NCBI GenBank assembly: GCA_028023455.1
Contig: JAQFVV010000233.1
Coordinates: 996,001 to 1,060,000, forward strand
Reading direction: 5' to 3'
Source of the DNA: Epiperipatus broadwayi
Taxonomy: Eukaryota; Onychophora; Udeonychophora; Euonychophora; Peripatidae
DNA length: 64,000 nucleotides
Below, piece by piece: positions 36,721 to 49,811 of this stretch. Position 1 is the stretch's first letter. Every line of letters begins with the position of its first letter. A model generated the notes under the pieces. The model searched no databases. It had not been told where the DNA came from and saw nothing but the letters and a program-made list of their open reading frames with translations. The translations under genes were made by a program, and so were the position numbers.

Positions 36721-39700
36721 CAAATTGTCTTTTAACCTTTACAAATTAGTTTAAAAAGTAAATCTAAGAACGACTTCTCATAATAGTATTGTTTCTGGCA
36801 GAAATAATATATGAAAAAATTTCACTTTTACTATTAACTTTAAAACGATTTCTCTGTAATAGGAAAGAAAAATAAATATTAACATAATATGTGAAGTTTA
36901 ACAAATGCACTGATGTAGATTTATCATCTCTCTATATGAACTAATAATTAAGTGCATTTTAATAAAATTACCAATAATTTTAACATCCTTTCACAAGCAT
37001 TTGAAAGCTTTAATGTATTAAGAGTTGATCTTATCGACACCAGACCGGTGTCAATCTTTTCCAGGGTATACATTTACCACATTTTTTTTTTTTTGAAAAT
37101 GTTTTATCCATTTGAATTAGCTTTTTTTTAAGAATGCTATTAAAAATAATAGTTGAGTAGTTAATTAATTATTGTAAAGATTATGTGACATTCCTGCAAT
37201 ATAATGACAAATTGAACTTAATTCAGGAATCTTTATCTTATCTAAAAGAGCAGAATCCTACTTATTTTTTAATGTCCAATTGAGGCTGTATCGACAGCCT
37301 TTCAATATCTACTGAATTTATGACTGCCATAGGTATTTTTATAATAAACTATAGTATATATTTTATGTACTTTTATTTAAAACATTCCAGATATCGATTT
37401 GTTAATTTCAATCTATTTTGAGATTGTTAGAAAAGGAAAAGCAAAAAAAAATCGTTATAGATTTCAATATAATATAGAAACATAATTCATAGATGAAAAA
37501 GACTATATATATATCTGGCTAACTATGGCACCTGAATCACAACTGAGTCTATTTCTAGTTTATGTAAAACATTGCTATCTCTAATATGAAGATTCAAAAA
37601 TCTTTATTACTTTTTATTCTTTTACTATGCCATCTCTACATTGTACACTGAAGATAAATATAGATGATGATAAGTTAACAATTTATTTTAATTTGTAGAT
37701 AACTGTATTTATATGTTGGGCTATTTCCACCATATAACATTAAAACGTTATTTAAATTTTCCAATTATGCATTCAATTGTTAATATTTGTAAATGCAAGT
37801 GTTACTGGGATGACCAATGACAGTACATGGGAATTGAACATGGATCTTTAGATTCTTAAATATTAAATTTTAACATAAGATTGCACCAGTTCTAACATTT
37901 TCCAGCATTCAGATTTCGCATGAATTAATAAAACCATTCAATTATTATTTTACTAACAAATTTTATTAATTCTAATGCAGAAATCATTTGTAACATTTGA
38001 TTAGATAAATACTCTTTTCACAGAGAAGATGAGAGTATAGATTATAGATATTTATTTACTCACACCTGGATATTTATTTTCATATGTGTCTTTATGAAAT
38101 TTTGTATCTTTTTAAGTAGCACTATAATTTTGTGCATAGGATATCATCAATTATCACTTTTATTTTCTAAATTACATTACATTAATGTCTTGTCAAAACT
38201 AAAAATGTTTATTTTTCAAAATAGTAAGGCAACAACACTTATCTCCCAATACTTTCTCTCAAATTCCTCACAAATCCAATACAAAACTAAATAAATAATA
38301 TCTATTCACACATACTCAGAACTGCCATTAAAATCTTTTATTACTTTTTGTATGTTAATTATTGTGGACAATATATGAATTATTATCACAATATTTTATG
38401 GCCATCTAATATTATTTAAGCTTATTTTATGCAAATGATGATTTTTTTTAGTATAAATCTTTTTAGTCTTGAGTATATCAACTTTTATGTTGAGAATGAA
38501 TAACATTTTTCTGAATTTTCATAATAGTTTATGTAAAAAGTGAATGAATATTAATAAACAAATGCTTAGCTGTCAGGGACGTCATACAAAATTTAAACAT
38601 AAGAAATGACAGATTGATTTTTGATCTGGAGAGTTTTAGTTCCAAACCAATATCACACACAAAAAAATTAATTTGAATTTAAGCTGGAATTTTTTTCTTT
38701 CTGTATTCTAATTAGGCTTAAGATTTATTTTCTTTATATGACCCTCCCATATCCAATAGAGATAATGGATATCTAGTTATTGTTAGATAGTGGGTAGAAT
38801 GAGAATTGGAACCTGCTAAAATACTCACTGCAATTAGCAAGTCAGACAAATATTGTCTTCTCTTTGATATTCAAAAAGCTATTCCCCTATAGTGGGCTGT
38901 TTAAGAAATATTGCACTATCTAATTATGTATGGTTAATAAATGATTTTTATATATAAACAATTCACACTATGGGAATCATTTATATATTGTAAGATTTTA
39001 AGCTCTAAAAGTGATCATATCATCAAGCCACAATTTATCAACAATTGATAAAACTTTTGTACCCGATTATTTTATAAATAAAAGATTTAATATCAGATGA
39101 TAATTTTATATTCAGATTTTCCATTCTTAAAGTGTAAAAATATCAAACATATATCCCTTTTAGCATATATAACATTTCTGTAAAACCTATATTATCATTA
39201 ATTTACAAACCATTTCATAGCGAAGATCAGTTTAAAAGTTACATCAATGGGTAGTTTTAGCTATGATCAGGATCCCTATTAATATGTTTTTAGAGCATTG
39301 ATTCCTATTAAAGACTATCAAAGAATATGCAATTCCTTATCCTTACTTCCTCATTAGCATTCCAACAGTTTCTCAGCTTAGAGCACAAACGTTTAGGATC
39401 AGGAGCAAAAAAACCTAAATATATCATAAGAAAAAGGCAGACATAAATAATAATAATAGAAATATACTAAGAATAATTTTATGTGATGGATTTGATTAAT
39501 AAACAAATAAATTATTGAGCTTTTTTTTTAATGAAAAAATAGGCCATAATTTCTATAGCTACTTCTAATTGACTAATATGCATGCTGGATGTTTCTAAAA
39601 CGTTATTTTTTTTTAAAATTAACAATAATATATATAAATTAGTTAAAGGAAATTATAAATAAATAAAAAACAAAATACAGTTACTTGTCTGCACATCTGC

Positions 39701-42700
39701 TTTTTAATATTTCTACTAAAGGACTGTTTTTTTTTTTATGTCCTTTAAAAATTAAACATTAAAAATCATTTCAAAATCTGTTAAAAAAAATTATAGGCTA
39801 ATATTCTTTTTTTTTTTTTTTATCATGAATTTAAAATCAGTCACCTGCAGATTTATTGTAAATATTTTAGTTATTTTTTACACTCAAAAAAACCTTTCAC
39901 TATTTTCTTATCAAAACTTTACAAAAACTTTTAAATAAAACTTTTGAAAGATTAGTTAATTCACTTTAAATTCTTTATAGTGAAAATGAGAATTTAATTG
40001 AGCCATGATGACCATTATATTTTGTTTCAAACCCTTCCTCATATATCATGCATTTGATTAGATTAAATACATATTGTTTATTGAACTGCAAATATACAAT
40101 ATTTTTCAATATGCATATATATATAACACAGCTTTTTTTAAATGTATAATAAATATAAAATATAGTATAAACAAAATTTGTAAAAAATAATCAAATAGTT
40201 ATTAATAATGGATTGAGGAAACACCTTTAAATATATTTTATGAATGTGTGTTTACTTATTTATTTACTGAAAAAAAGAAAAAAAAACTTATTGTATCATA
40301 TTTTTATTTTTTCAATAAATGAATAATGATATTTCTGAGTTTTATTGCAATTAAATATATTGTGAGTGATTTTTTTTCAATAACTTTTCTCTTATAGAAA
40401 TTAAATAATAGTATTATTTATCAAGATACTATGATCCCTCTAATTGTTTTGATGTTTTTAAATTAGTACCAACATTAATTGCATCTTTAAATTTTATAAA
40501 ACTTTTAACAATATGTTTACAAAACATTTTATAATGTGAAATACTGAACATCAAATTTAGAAATAATAATAAATGAGTAAAATGTATGCACTTTGAACAT
40601 AAATAGAAAAATTTTATTTACATGGTTATGTATGGCATTCAAAAATGGCTATTAGCATATTGTAAAATTTAGTTATAAATTTTAATTTTTTTCTAACCAT
40701 GATCACATATAGTACTCAGAGATGGAAAAATGGATCCTTGTGTATTGTAAAATTGTTTAAGTTTATGATAGTTAATATTTTTCTTGTTTATTTATTTACA
40801 ATTTTGTTTCTTTGTTTACATTTTTTTTTTAAAAGCACATAATTAAAATCATGTCATTCACTATATAATGTGATAGGATATTTTATATTTTGTTTGTTGA
40901 AATAAAATGCACATTTTTATTTATTTTAAAAGCATATTAAATTTATTTAAAATATATTCTCATTTATTTTAATGATATTTTTATTAATAAGTATGTAATA
41001 TATTTTTTATGATTACTAATGTTTTTTAAGAATTAAAAAACATTGGGTTAGATTTTTTTAATATTTATTTTGACATTAAGAAAGGCTCAGATATAAGTTT
41101 TTTTTTTTCAATACAACATTATATCTTTACAATAAATAAACTTTCATTATTTTAAATAATAATTATTATTATATAAAATAACTTATATTTTGCTGCAAAC
41201 TCTATTCAAACTGAAGATTATATGGATAAAAAATAAGAAAACATTTTAAGATTTACAGATAAATGTCAAATGTATAAAATTCATAATTTTCTACATTTAT
41301 TATAAATATATTCATGGAAAATTGTTTAAACTTTAGTTACAGTTTGGATCAATAAATGGAACCTTTTGTATTTTTAAAAAAGATGCACTTACATGATAGT
41401 AAAGACAATGATATAAAAAAAATATGGCCAATGATTATTATTAGAAGTTTAAGATGGGAAAAGGCTAAAAATGTGAGTATTTTTTAAAAAAGAATTAAAA
41501 TATTATATGTATATATATATATATAGTAATAATAAATATATATATATATATATATATAGTATTTAATAAATATACAAGATTTAGGTTTAAATTTAAAATG
41601 ATTTTTATATGTAATAAGAGGTATTATGCAGACAATAAATAGCTTTCATTGATTCATATTTTTTAGTGTTAAAATTGTAAAATTATATATATATATATAT
41701 ATATATTATATATTATTTTAGTGTTAAAATTATATATATATAATACTCCAACAATGACTTAGTAATCTTGATATATATATATATTTCTTTAAAATGTTTT
41801 ATTTTTTTCATAATCATATTAAAGGAAAAAAAATAGTCATTAAATGCTGCAGGTTTCACACAAAATTGAGGGGGAAATATTGCAAATTAAAAGAGTTTTA
41901 GCACATTGTCTGTCTTTATTGTCAATGATTAGATGTATTTTGTTCTCTTCATGAGAATGATTGTGATTGGTTTTGAAAGTATTCTTTCATTGTTTTGATT
42001 TTGAAAATGAAAATGTATATTTTCCATAGTTTCTTTACTTATTATTGATTTTTTCACAGAATATTTCTGTAATATTTATTATTCTAAAAGAATAATATAA
42101 ATAGATTCAGGCTATATATATTTTTTAGAAGAAAATAATTTTAAAAAAATTGGATGGAAAAGAATATTTTATATGAACTACAGAAAAATTATGACATTTT
42201 TTTAAAACTATAAATAATATTTTCAATTTTAAATAAAATTTGATTAGCTTTAAGTGATTTGAACAATAATTTGTTTCAGTTTAGAAACTGAATTGGAATA
42301 ATTGTTTGTTTTTTTTAATTGAAATTATTTTTTATCAGCATTATAGTTGATTGACAAAGTTATGTTTTTATCAATCTTATTGCATAATTCAATTTATTTA
42401 TTTTTTTAAATTTATAGAGCAGAAATAATATTTTTTGAAATAATTTTTATTTGCATACATTTTAAAAAATAATTTGAAATTTCTGAAATTATAATAAGAA
42501 ATAAATGTAAATTTAATGAAATAAAAATGTGTAAAATTTAATGAAATCACCATACGTGAATGTGTGTATTAATCATAATATTGTACGATGTCCAAAATTA
42601 AAATGTTTGCATTTTTTTTTTTTTTTACAAAAAGTTATATATTTAAAAAGCAACAACATAATTTTAATAGCCCAATAAGTTTATGTTGCACTAATTTGTT

Positions 42701-42720
42701 GTATAAATATGTGTTAAGGA
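36720..42720. other. A+T-rich spacer with AT microsatellites
   Basis: Six kilobases without a recognisable gene or transposon domain. (AT)n tracts cluster at about 41510-41785. Long T- and A-runs are frequent. Confidence 0.6.
41500..41785. repeat. Cluster of (AT)n microsatellites
   Basis: At least five alternating-AT tracts of 12-24 bases are separated by short partly repeated words (agtaataataaat, attttagtgttaaaattat twice near 41665 and 41715). This suggests local slippage and duplication. Confidence 0.85.
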
Positions 42721-42730
42721 TATATTAATT

Positions 42731-43049
42731 AATAACTAATCTTTCTTACTGCATCGCCAAATATTTGTCATATAATACTAAATCATCCATGCACTTTACT
42801 ACTGTTTTACAATGCTTTATTTACCACCCTCTTTTACGTTTACAATAACGATTACCCCAGCAATCTTCTTCAGAACTTTTATGTCTCCTAACTTTAATTT
42901 GAATTTTGAATTTAGCAGTTGAAGTTAGGAGATATAACAGTTCTGAAGAAGATTGCTGGTGCAATCAAAACTGTAAATTGTAAAAGAGGGTGGTAAATAA
43001 AGCATTGTGTAACAGTAGTAATGTGCATGGATGATTTAGTATTATATGA
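42731..43049. mobile_element. Palindromic element 4: ~130 bp arms, hammerhead-like core
   Basis: The left arm (42769-42896) and right arm (42919-43049) pair at an estimated 88%, including ataatactaaatcatccatg, caatgctttatttaccaccc, and agcaatcttcttcagaact with their complements. A 38 bp tail (42731-42768) is present only on the left. Candidate target duplications are atatattaatt (42720-42730) and atatattagtt (43050-43060), 10 of 11. The right arm carries a hammerhead-like motif. The structure is the same one-tailed palindrome seen at 3705, 5019, 29251 and 55389. Confidence 0.75.
42935..42983 (+). ncRNA. Hammerhead-like motif in palindrome 4
   Basis: Stem I pairs ACAGTT (immediately upstream) with AATTGT (immediately after the cleavage site), 6 bp with one G-U. 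The core is CTGAAGA. One extra A precedes stem II, GATTGC/GCAATC with a TGGT loop. AAAA stands where GAAA is expected. C then pairs with the G of GTA, an allowed NUH triplet. G12 is A, so the copy is probably inactive. The extra A between core and stem II departs from the canonical fold. Confidence 0.4.
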
Positions 43050-43487
43050 ATATATTAGTTTTTTATGAAAAAGTTGTGTTGTTAAAAAATCATAGCAATT
43101 TATCCATTATTTATTTTCAATTTTTTAAACATAAAAACAAAAAGTTTTCATTTATATGCTGAATGTTTATCCTAAAAATATCAATATAAAGAGAATTTTA
43201 TGAAGCAGTCATTTTTGCGTTAAATCAGTTTTTGAAAAAGTGTGCAAAAAAGCTTCAATTTTTATTAAACTCTTTTATCAATTAGAAATGTAAGTAGGTA
43301 ATGTAAATGTAAGTAGGCAATGGTTTCAAACTTTTTTTATTTAAAAAGCAGTACAAGTTTTATTTATTAATCAATTAACTATATGAGACAGTTCAGCACC
43401 ATACTGAATTTTTAAATAATTAATTTGAGATGCAATTTTTATAATAACTCAGTTTTAATACTGTTAAAACATATATATATATATATA

Positions 43488-44420
43488 TTGTAAAGGAAAC
43501 ACGATGATCGAAAGCTTATTTTCCCTTTTATTTATGTATAATGGGGAATTCTTAAAATTCAAGATCGTCCACTTCCCACTACCACAAACATACGGACATA
43601 AATGAGTCTATATCCATACTTGACTGAACCTGTAACTATATGGGTATAGCCCCAGGTTATTTTTTCCAGTCAACTGTCTCTCGACTGCTGTAAGATTTAT
43701 AGAGTTACAGCACTTGGATATTTATAAATTTTAATGGGATCAAAATACTGCCTCACCAGCTTCACATGTTAATTCAGTACTCAAAATGAGTAATAATTAT
43801 TCCCCAATTCCTACGAATATATTACTGTTTGGAGTGGTTAAGAACGAGACAAAACTGATTTAAATCAATAAGAAATATTTAATACAATAAATTAAACAAT
43901 AAAAGAAATACTTTAAATCATTTACGCACAATAAAAACAGATTATTTGCTATAATGCCACAAGTAAAAAAAAAAAAAAAAGATCCTATAAATGATTGTAC
44001 ATTTGTAATCATCACTCCATGTATATAAAAAAAGTTAAAAAATGTCTGTATCATTCAAAGTAAGAATTTGGCCATTGTCTAAATTAAAGGTATGTGCACA
44101 TGTAAATATAAAGTGTAGTATACATATTTTATCTAGGTTTATTGAGTCTCTGAAGTAACTTGAAGTCTTGCTGACTGCCACGTGGAATTTGGTCACTTCT
44201 TTAGCAGGGAACGGTCACTCTTAGGTTAGATTTTGGTTGTGGGAACTCCTCCATATTTAGGACATCAAGAACAAGGCAAAATGAACCCTCCAGCAGGTAC
44301 TACATTGGTAGTTGTTACATGTAGACGGGAACCTTTAGAGCATGGGGAGCCTGAATTGGCCACCGATCACAATGGCCCTTAGCCAGCCATTCTTGACAAG
44401 ACACCAATGTTAGAAATCAT
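43488..44420. other. Less A+T-rich block, possibly an old LTR, unassigned
   Basis: The stretches 43490-43860 and 44150-44420 have clearly more G+C than the flanks and little internal repetition. On the minus strand TGGTGTCTTGTCAAG (about 44408-44394) next to an ...AACA end resembles an LTR/PBS junction. No second LTR or gag/pol text was found. I do not assign it. Confidence 0.3.
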
Positions 44421-45425
44421 ATCTTGTTCATTTAATTATCCGCTATTATATGGGAGTCCTTCCACTGTGTTTCTGGGTTCTCTCTTGTTTGTTCTCTTTT
44501 TTAAACTTTAAAAGATTCTTAAGTTTGCATTTCTCTCAATTATGACTGCTTATTGTCGGAGCAGTGTTTCCACCAACATCTCGACAAGAAGTCTCCAACT
44601 CTACTAATAATTTTTAATTAAAAAATTTCACAGTCCTTTATTTTTTTGATCCTTTGTTTTTAGCTTTTATTCACACCTTTCTTTTTTTCGAATGTGACTT
44701 CGGCCATTTATATAGATTTGCCTTTACATAATTTCATAGCACTATGTACATTTATTTATTTCTTTTTTTTTCTTTTAATTAAACAGATTTTTAATAAAAT
44801 GTTTTTTTTTTATTATTTTAACAAGCATTAATTGTTGCTGTCTTTATCATACTTCATATATACTCCGTACACGCATTTCATTTTATCGTCAAATGTGTAC
44901 TTTTATGACCCAGATCCTTATCTTTCGGTCATGTTTTAAATTTCTATTTTACTCTGACTTAAATGCTTTAAACTTTATCTTTTCTTCAAAATCATATTTT
45001 AGTTCATATTTCATTCCTATTTCTTTATCACTATTAATTTTATTAATATATAATTTCAATATTTCTAACTTTAATTATTTTTTATTTCTCAAAATATTGA
45101 CTTTGGAGGGTAAAAGATAAGAATCTTTTGATTCTATTTTCCTCTCTTTTATTAATTAAAACATTTCTTTTTTCCTAAGTTTTGAATTCTTTTGCTGGTA
45201 TTCCAAAACACAATATTTAATATTATTTAAATGTTAAATATCTACATGTGAGGTTGCAGTATGTGCGATCATCACAATATATATATTAGAAACAAAAAAC
45301 TAAGGAAAAATATATGGCCAAATTATATTTATTTTAATTGTAATATTATTAGATGTATTTTGAAAGGATTGGGACAATTTATAGTGTTAAATATTGAAGT
45401 TATATATTAATATCCTCACATTTGT

Positions 45426-45442
45426 ATTTAGAAGTTGTTGTG

Positions 45443-45485
<43 letters not shown>

Positions 45486-45497
45486 ACAACTTCTAAA

Positions 45498-45534
<37 letters not shown>
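45426..45534. repeat. Hairpin-forming (AT)n microsatellite
   Basis: The word atttagaagttgttgt (45426-45441) and its exact reverse complement acaacaacttctaaat (45483-45498) flank a 40 bp (AT)n run. A second (AT)n run of about 33 bases follows at 45502-45534. The whole could extrude as a cruciform of about 73 bases. Confidence 0.85.
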
Positions 45535-45537
<3 letters not shown>

Positions 45538-46545
45538 TTGTTTATATATTAGGGCTGAGATGATATAATATTTTTATATATATTGTACTAGGTTTAATAA
45601 AACCTAAGTAAATAAAGTTATGGAATAAATGTTGAACTTTTTAAAGCTAGGATATAAGCCTTATATTATAATAATAAAAAGCCCATGTAGTTGATGTTCT
45701 TCATAAAAGATGTTTAAAATAAAGTAAAGTGAATAAATCCTTATAGCATGGTAGGTAGGAGCCCTTGATATTGTTTTCTGTATCATCTTGTTTGTTGATC
45801 CAACTTTAAAGAAATACATCTATAACTTAAATTATTAATTTAACTAGATATCATCAATTTATTTATTTATTTGTGTATTGACTTAATTTTACAACAGTTT
45901 TATACAATTTGTATGTAAAATATCAACTGCAAGCAATGCTTATTATTGGTAGATCTTTTATTTTATTTATATTTAAAAAAATTAACATTTGAAAAACAAA
46001 ACAGCTTTTTTATGTTTTTCATATATATATTTGTACTAATGACTGAGTTTTCATTTGAAATTTATTAATATCTATCTTTTCTCTTTTTAGTACATCAGTT
46101 ATTAATTGGTTGACAAATTCATCCATTCGACTAATGATAATCTTGTATATCAGTGGATTATTTTTATAAGCTATCAGTAATGGAAATATTAAATTACATG
46201 TAATCTTATTTGTGAATATATATTTTGGTTTCAATAAAATTCTCTTTGTTCCAATTTATATTTAAAAACTAATCAAATTGTTAGTTAAGTTAACCCTGAG
46301 AATTAATCTGTTGACATGCCTTAGTCAATGCTCTGTAGCTAGCCGAAGTAACAATATAAGTAGTGATTAGAGTACATTCACTCATGATTAATATATTTAT
46401 AAATTAGATTTTGTTCAAATAAAGTTAAACATCATAACCTGATTTATTGTAATTCATATTCAATGGCTGGAATTTGTATATTTTATTATATTCATTTTTG
46501 GGCAATTTCTTTTCTCTTTGTACTTATATGGCATGTCATAATAAG

Positions 46546-46836
46546 TACTATTACCTTTGTTGCTACTGATTGAGACCATTTCAATTGTTAGGACCTTGCT
46601 TTATATGTATATTTTACTTACTATTACATTTGGCACTGCCAGTTGGGGCAATCATATTTTCTATTACATTTTTATTATGTTTAAAGCAAGTATATCTTTT
46701 CATATGTAGTTAAGGCATACTATTGTATTATATTAATTTCATCCTTTCATACGTAATATACATAGTATTACATTTGCCTCTCACTGATTGGGCCTATGTC
46801 ATTTTTTCATACATTGCATATACATAGTGTTACAAA
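46546..46836. repeat. Degenerate local repeats
   Basis: The word (t/c)ta(c/g)tattacmtttg recurs at 46546, 46619 and 46763, with weaker forms at 46718 and 46825. It is followed at three sites by tgctactgattga, actgccagttggg and tctcactgattggg. Spacing is irregular (73, 99, 45, 62), so it is an eroded tandem array or several copies of a short dispersed repeat. Confidence 0.45.
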
Positions 46837-46837
46837 T

Positions 46838-46869
46838 AGAGATAGAGAGAGAGAGAGAGAGAGAGATAG
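46838..46869. repeat. (GA)n microsatellite
   Basis: An agag run of about 22 bases with gata variants at each side. A second run of about 19 bases lies at 47070-47089. Confidence 0.9.
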
Positions 46870-47881
46870 GTTTATTTAAACTTATTTGTATTAATAATTT
46901 CAATATCAGTAGTTAAATTGCAATCTTTTGTGTCTATATAAATGTATTGGACCATTAATAAAGTGGGATTCCAACTTTATTGTTAAAAGGAGCTTGCATT
47001 TATAACAGATTGAAATTGTTGATTGTCAATGATATTGAGATTGTTTAAAAGTTGACTGGCTTTCAATGATAGAGAGAGAGAGAGAGAGACAGTTATGTGT
47101 CTCATGGCATACAACAATAGTATTGTGTATATATCTGTATAAAATTGAAAGGAAAAGTAGAAATGAACATAAACAAAATTTTTTATAGATATTTATTTGA
47201 AATATATGAAGTGGAATAACAGTTAAGGGTTAAATAATAATTTTGAATTAAAAAAAAAATTATTAATTAAATATTTAAAAAGGTCCATTTAAAGTTTAAT
47301 CAGTTCTGATTTTGATAATTAAAAAAATCTAAAATGAGCTTGTTTTATGTTATAATAGATAGTACCAGTATTTTTAAAAACCTCCCATCTATTTTTAATA
47401 AAATTAAGAACTTTTTTTTAAATTAAAGCTTTTGATAAAATTAGTATAATATACTTTAATTTTAAATCCTACAATCTAACTTTGTCATTGAAGGATTAAA
47501 ATACTGTTAGATAAAAATTTGTTTTGAATTAAGGTGAATTGAATAAATTAACTTTTTTTAGATCAAGATAAAGAAAGAATTTACTTAACTATTGTTTTAA
47601 TTCCACCATAGAATATAAAAAAGGTGAGTTTAAAAGTAACATTATTAGATCATTATTAATATGAATTTATAACTGAAGGCAAGGGAGAATCTTAATTCAG
47701 ATGCTGCTCATTTCACAATCATAGAGGTTGAACTCATATGGAAGCAAGCCTGAATTTCTGTGACTTATAGCCCATATTTGTGTACTTGACAACTTGCCTG
47801 TGTGAAGTTAATCAAATTATAGAGACTGAATGGGATTGATTAAATGTCAACAGTTACCTGACATTTTGTTTATTATATAAC

Positions 47882-47960
47882 TCTGAAGAAGACTGCATGA
47901 CAGTCAAAATGTAAGACTGTTCATGAATATAGGTCAATAAAAGGTTTTTGCTAAAAAGTG
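47882..47960 (+). ncRNA. Second CTGAAGA stem-loop motif
   Basis: CTGAAGA, an A, stem GACTG/CAGTC around CATGA, then AAAAT-GTA, followed about 25 bp later by ggtcaataaaaggtttttgc. The motif at 42935 has the same order, with stem GATTGC/GCAATC and then ggtaaataaagcattgt. The stem sequences differ but pairing is kept. Stem I is not convincing here (2 bp). It is probably another decayed copy of the same type of terminal repeat. Confidence 0.35.
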
Positions 47961-48661
47961 TTCAAAGTAGTGGATAAATTGTATTTATATAAGATATTAC
48001 AGCAAAATAAAAGGAGTGGTGAATTTAATATTATTTCTGAAGTCTCTACATAATTCATTTATATAGTAAATATTAGATAGCCAAAGATATTGAATAAATA
48101 CCTACATATTTTAATAATTTATTGTATTATTGTAGCATTTCATCAGTTATGTTTTATTGATTATAATGAATAAATAATTATGAAAAGTTAAATTAATGTT
48201 TTTTAAATACCAATTGATTAAACTAATATATTTATTTGATTTAAACTGATTTTAATTGGTCCTCAACATTATTTGAACTTTTATAACTTAATAATATTTA
48301 TTTAAGTATTTTTTTATAGTTACTTCATGCTGGTACAATTTAATATTTCAATTGAGTCTTAAGAAAATTATTTTGTTTCATTTTATATATACATATTTAT
48401 ATCATTATTAAATTTGGTATCTAAAAGTGTTATGCCATTTATTTATTAATAGATCGTTATTTTAATATCTTTATACTGTTATAGATATAGATATTTTAAT
48501 TGTGGTTTGAACTGAATCAGTTATCTGAAATAATAATAGTTTATTAATTGTGTTACAAAATTGGCATCCAAACGATGAGTTATTATTTATCCAATAATAA
48601 TTAGTTATATTCTAATTAAATACCCTTTTCCAATTTATGGTGCATGATAATTGAAAATACA

Positions 48662-48708
48662 AACACACACAGACACACGCACACACACACACATATATAT
48701 ATATATAT
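48662..48708. repeat. (CA)n-(TA)n compound microsatellite
   Basis: About 30 bases of ca repeats with two g substitutions run directly into about 17 bases of ta repeats. Confidence 0.95.
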
Positions 48709-49109
48709 AATCATTAAAAGCTAGTCAACACTTAGACAATCTCAATATCAATAGTAATCAACAATTTCAAACAGTTCTCAAAGCAATCTTCTTTCAACAA
48801 TAGTCACATATCATATGACCTATATAGCTTGTATCTGCCACTATCTGTAAAACATAGTAGCTTAATTAATATGAGCTGGTGTTGTCAAACACACTAGTAA
48901 TAGAAATCCAATAGCTGATACTATTTTTAAATATCCTTGTAATAATTAAACCACTAAACATCACATGGTCACCATTCTTTATTCTTACACAAGCTGTTTG
49001 CACAGAGGCTAGGCTCTCCACACAGTAGCACCACTCACTGCAAGCCAGAATAATTTATTGCTGCAAGGTTTGTGCATAAAATGCCTTTATTTTGCCTACT
49101 CATCCAACA

Positions 49110-49160
49110 TCTTGAGACTCATTTTTAGCTTGTGGCTTTCATCAGTGAAGAGCCTTGAAT
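49110..49160 (-). ncRNA. Hammerhead-like motif, minus strand
   Basis: Minus-strand order: CTTCA as stem I 5' side, CTGATGA (49145-49139) intact, stem II AGC-CACAA-GCT with flanking A on both sides, AAAA in place of GAAA, T pairing by wobble with G, GA loop and GTC (49118-49116), then TCAAG. Stem I pairs at four of five positions. G12 is A. Confidence 0.45.
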
Positions 49161-49811
49161 CTGAAAGCACTGCATTTGGATCTTAGTATCTATTGCAATC
49201 CTCCAGTAGCCATTTATTTACCTTATTAGATAACTATAATTCTTTGAGTCCAAAATGAAACACAATAATATTTTCAAGTCAAGCCAATTAGCTTGTATAA
49301 TCATATAGATCTGAACTCAATTCAACACCAAAACTTTTCAGTATTTTTGGTTCTTTAATAACCACAGTCATCATAATCCTGTTGAGCAGGGTTGGTATTA
49401 AACCATTAAACATCATATGATCACCATTCTTTATGCTCCCACAAGCTGTTTACGCAGAGGCTAAACTCTCCATATAGTAGCACTACTCAGTACAAACCAG
49501 AATAATGAATGGATGCAAGAAGGTTTGTGCATAAAGTAACCTATCTTGTGCCTACTCATCCAAAATTACCAGATTAGTTTTTAGCTTGCTTGTGGAGAGT
49601 GTAGCCTCTGGTTAACAGAAGTAAGCATAAAGAATAGTGATCAGGTGATGTTTAATGGTTTAATACAAATCCTGTCCAATAGGATTATGGTGACTGTGGT
49701 TATTAAAGAACCAAAGATTTACAGCTAACTAATAAGGTAAAAAGTGGCTGCTGGGGGGGGGGGTTGCATTAAATCCTACGATCTAGGTGCAGTGCTCTCT
49801 GACCCAGGGTT

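Larger units (their letters stand above)
47008..48770. repeat. Pair of ~63 bp inverted repeats 1.7 kb apart
   Basis: The sequence gattgaaattgttgatt...tttcaatgat at 47008-47070 is matched in reverse complement at 48710-48770, by eye with about 80-85% identity. Each arm abuts a microsatellite on its inner side: (GA)n at 47070 and (CA)n(TA)n at 48660-48710. This may be the boundary of a 1.76 kb element or two dispersed copies of one repeat in opposite orientation. The interior has no ORF. Confidence 0.6.
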
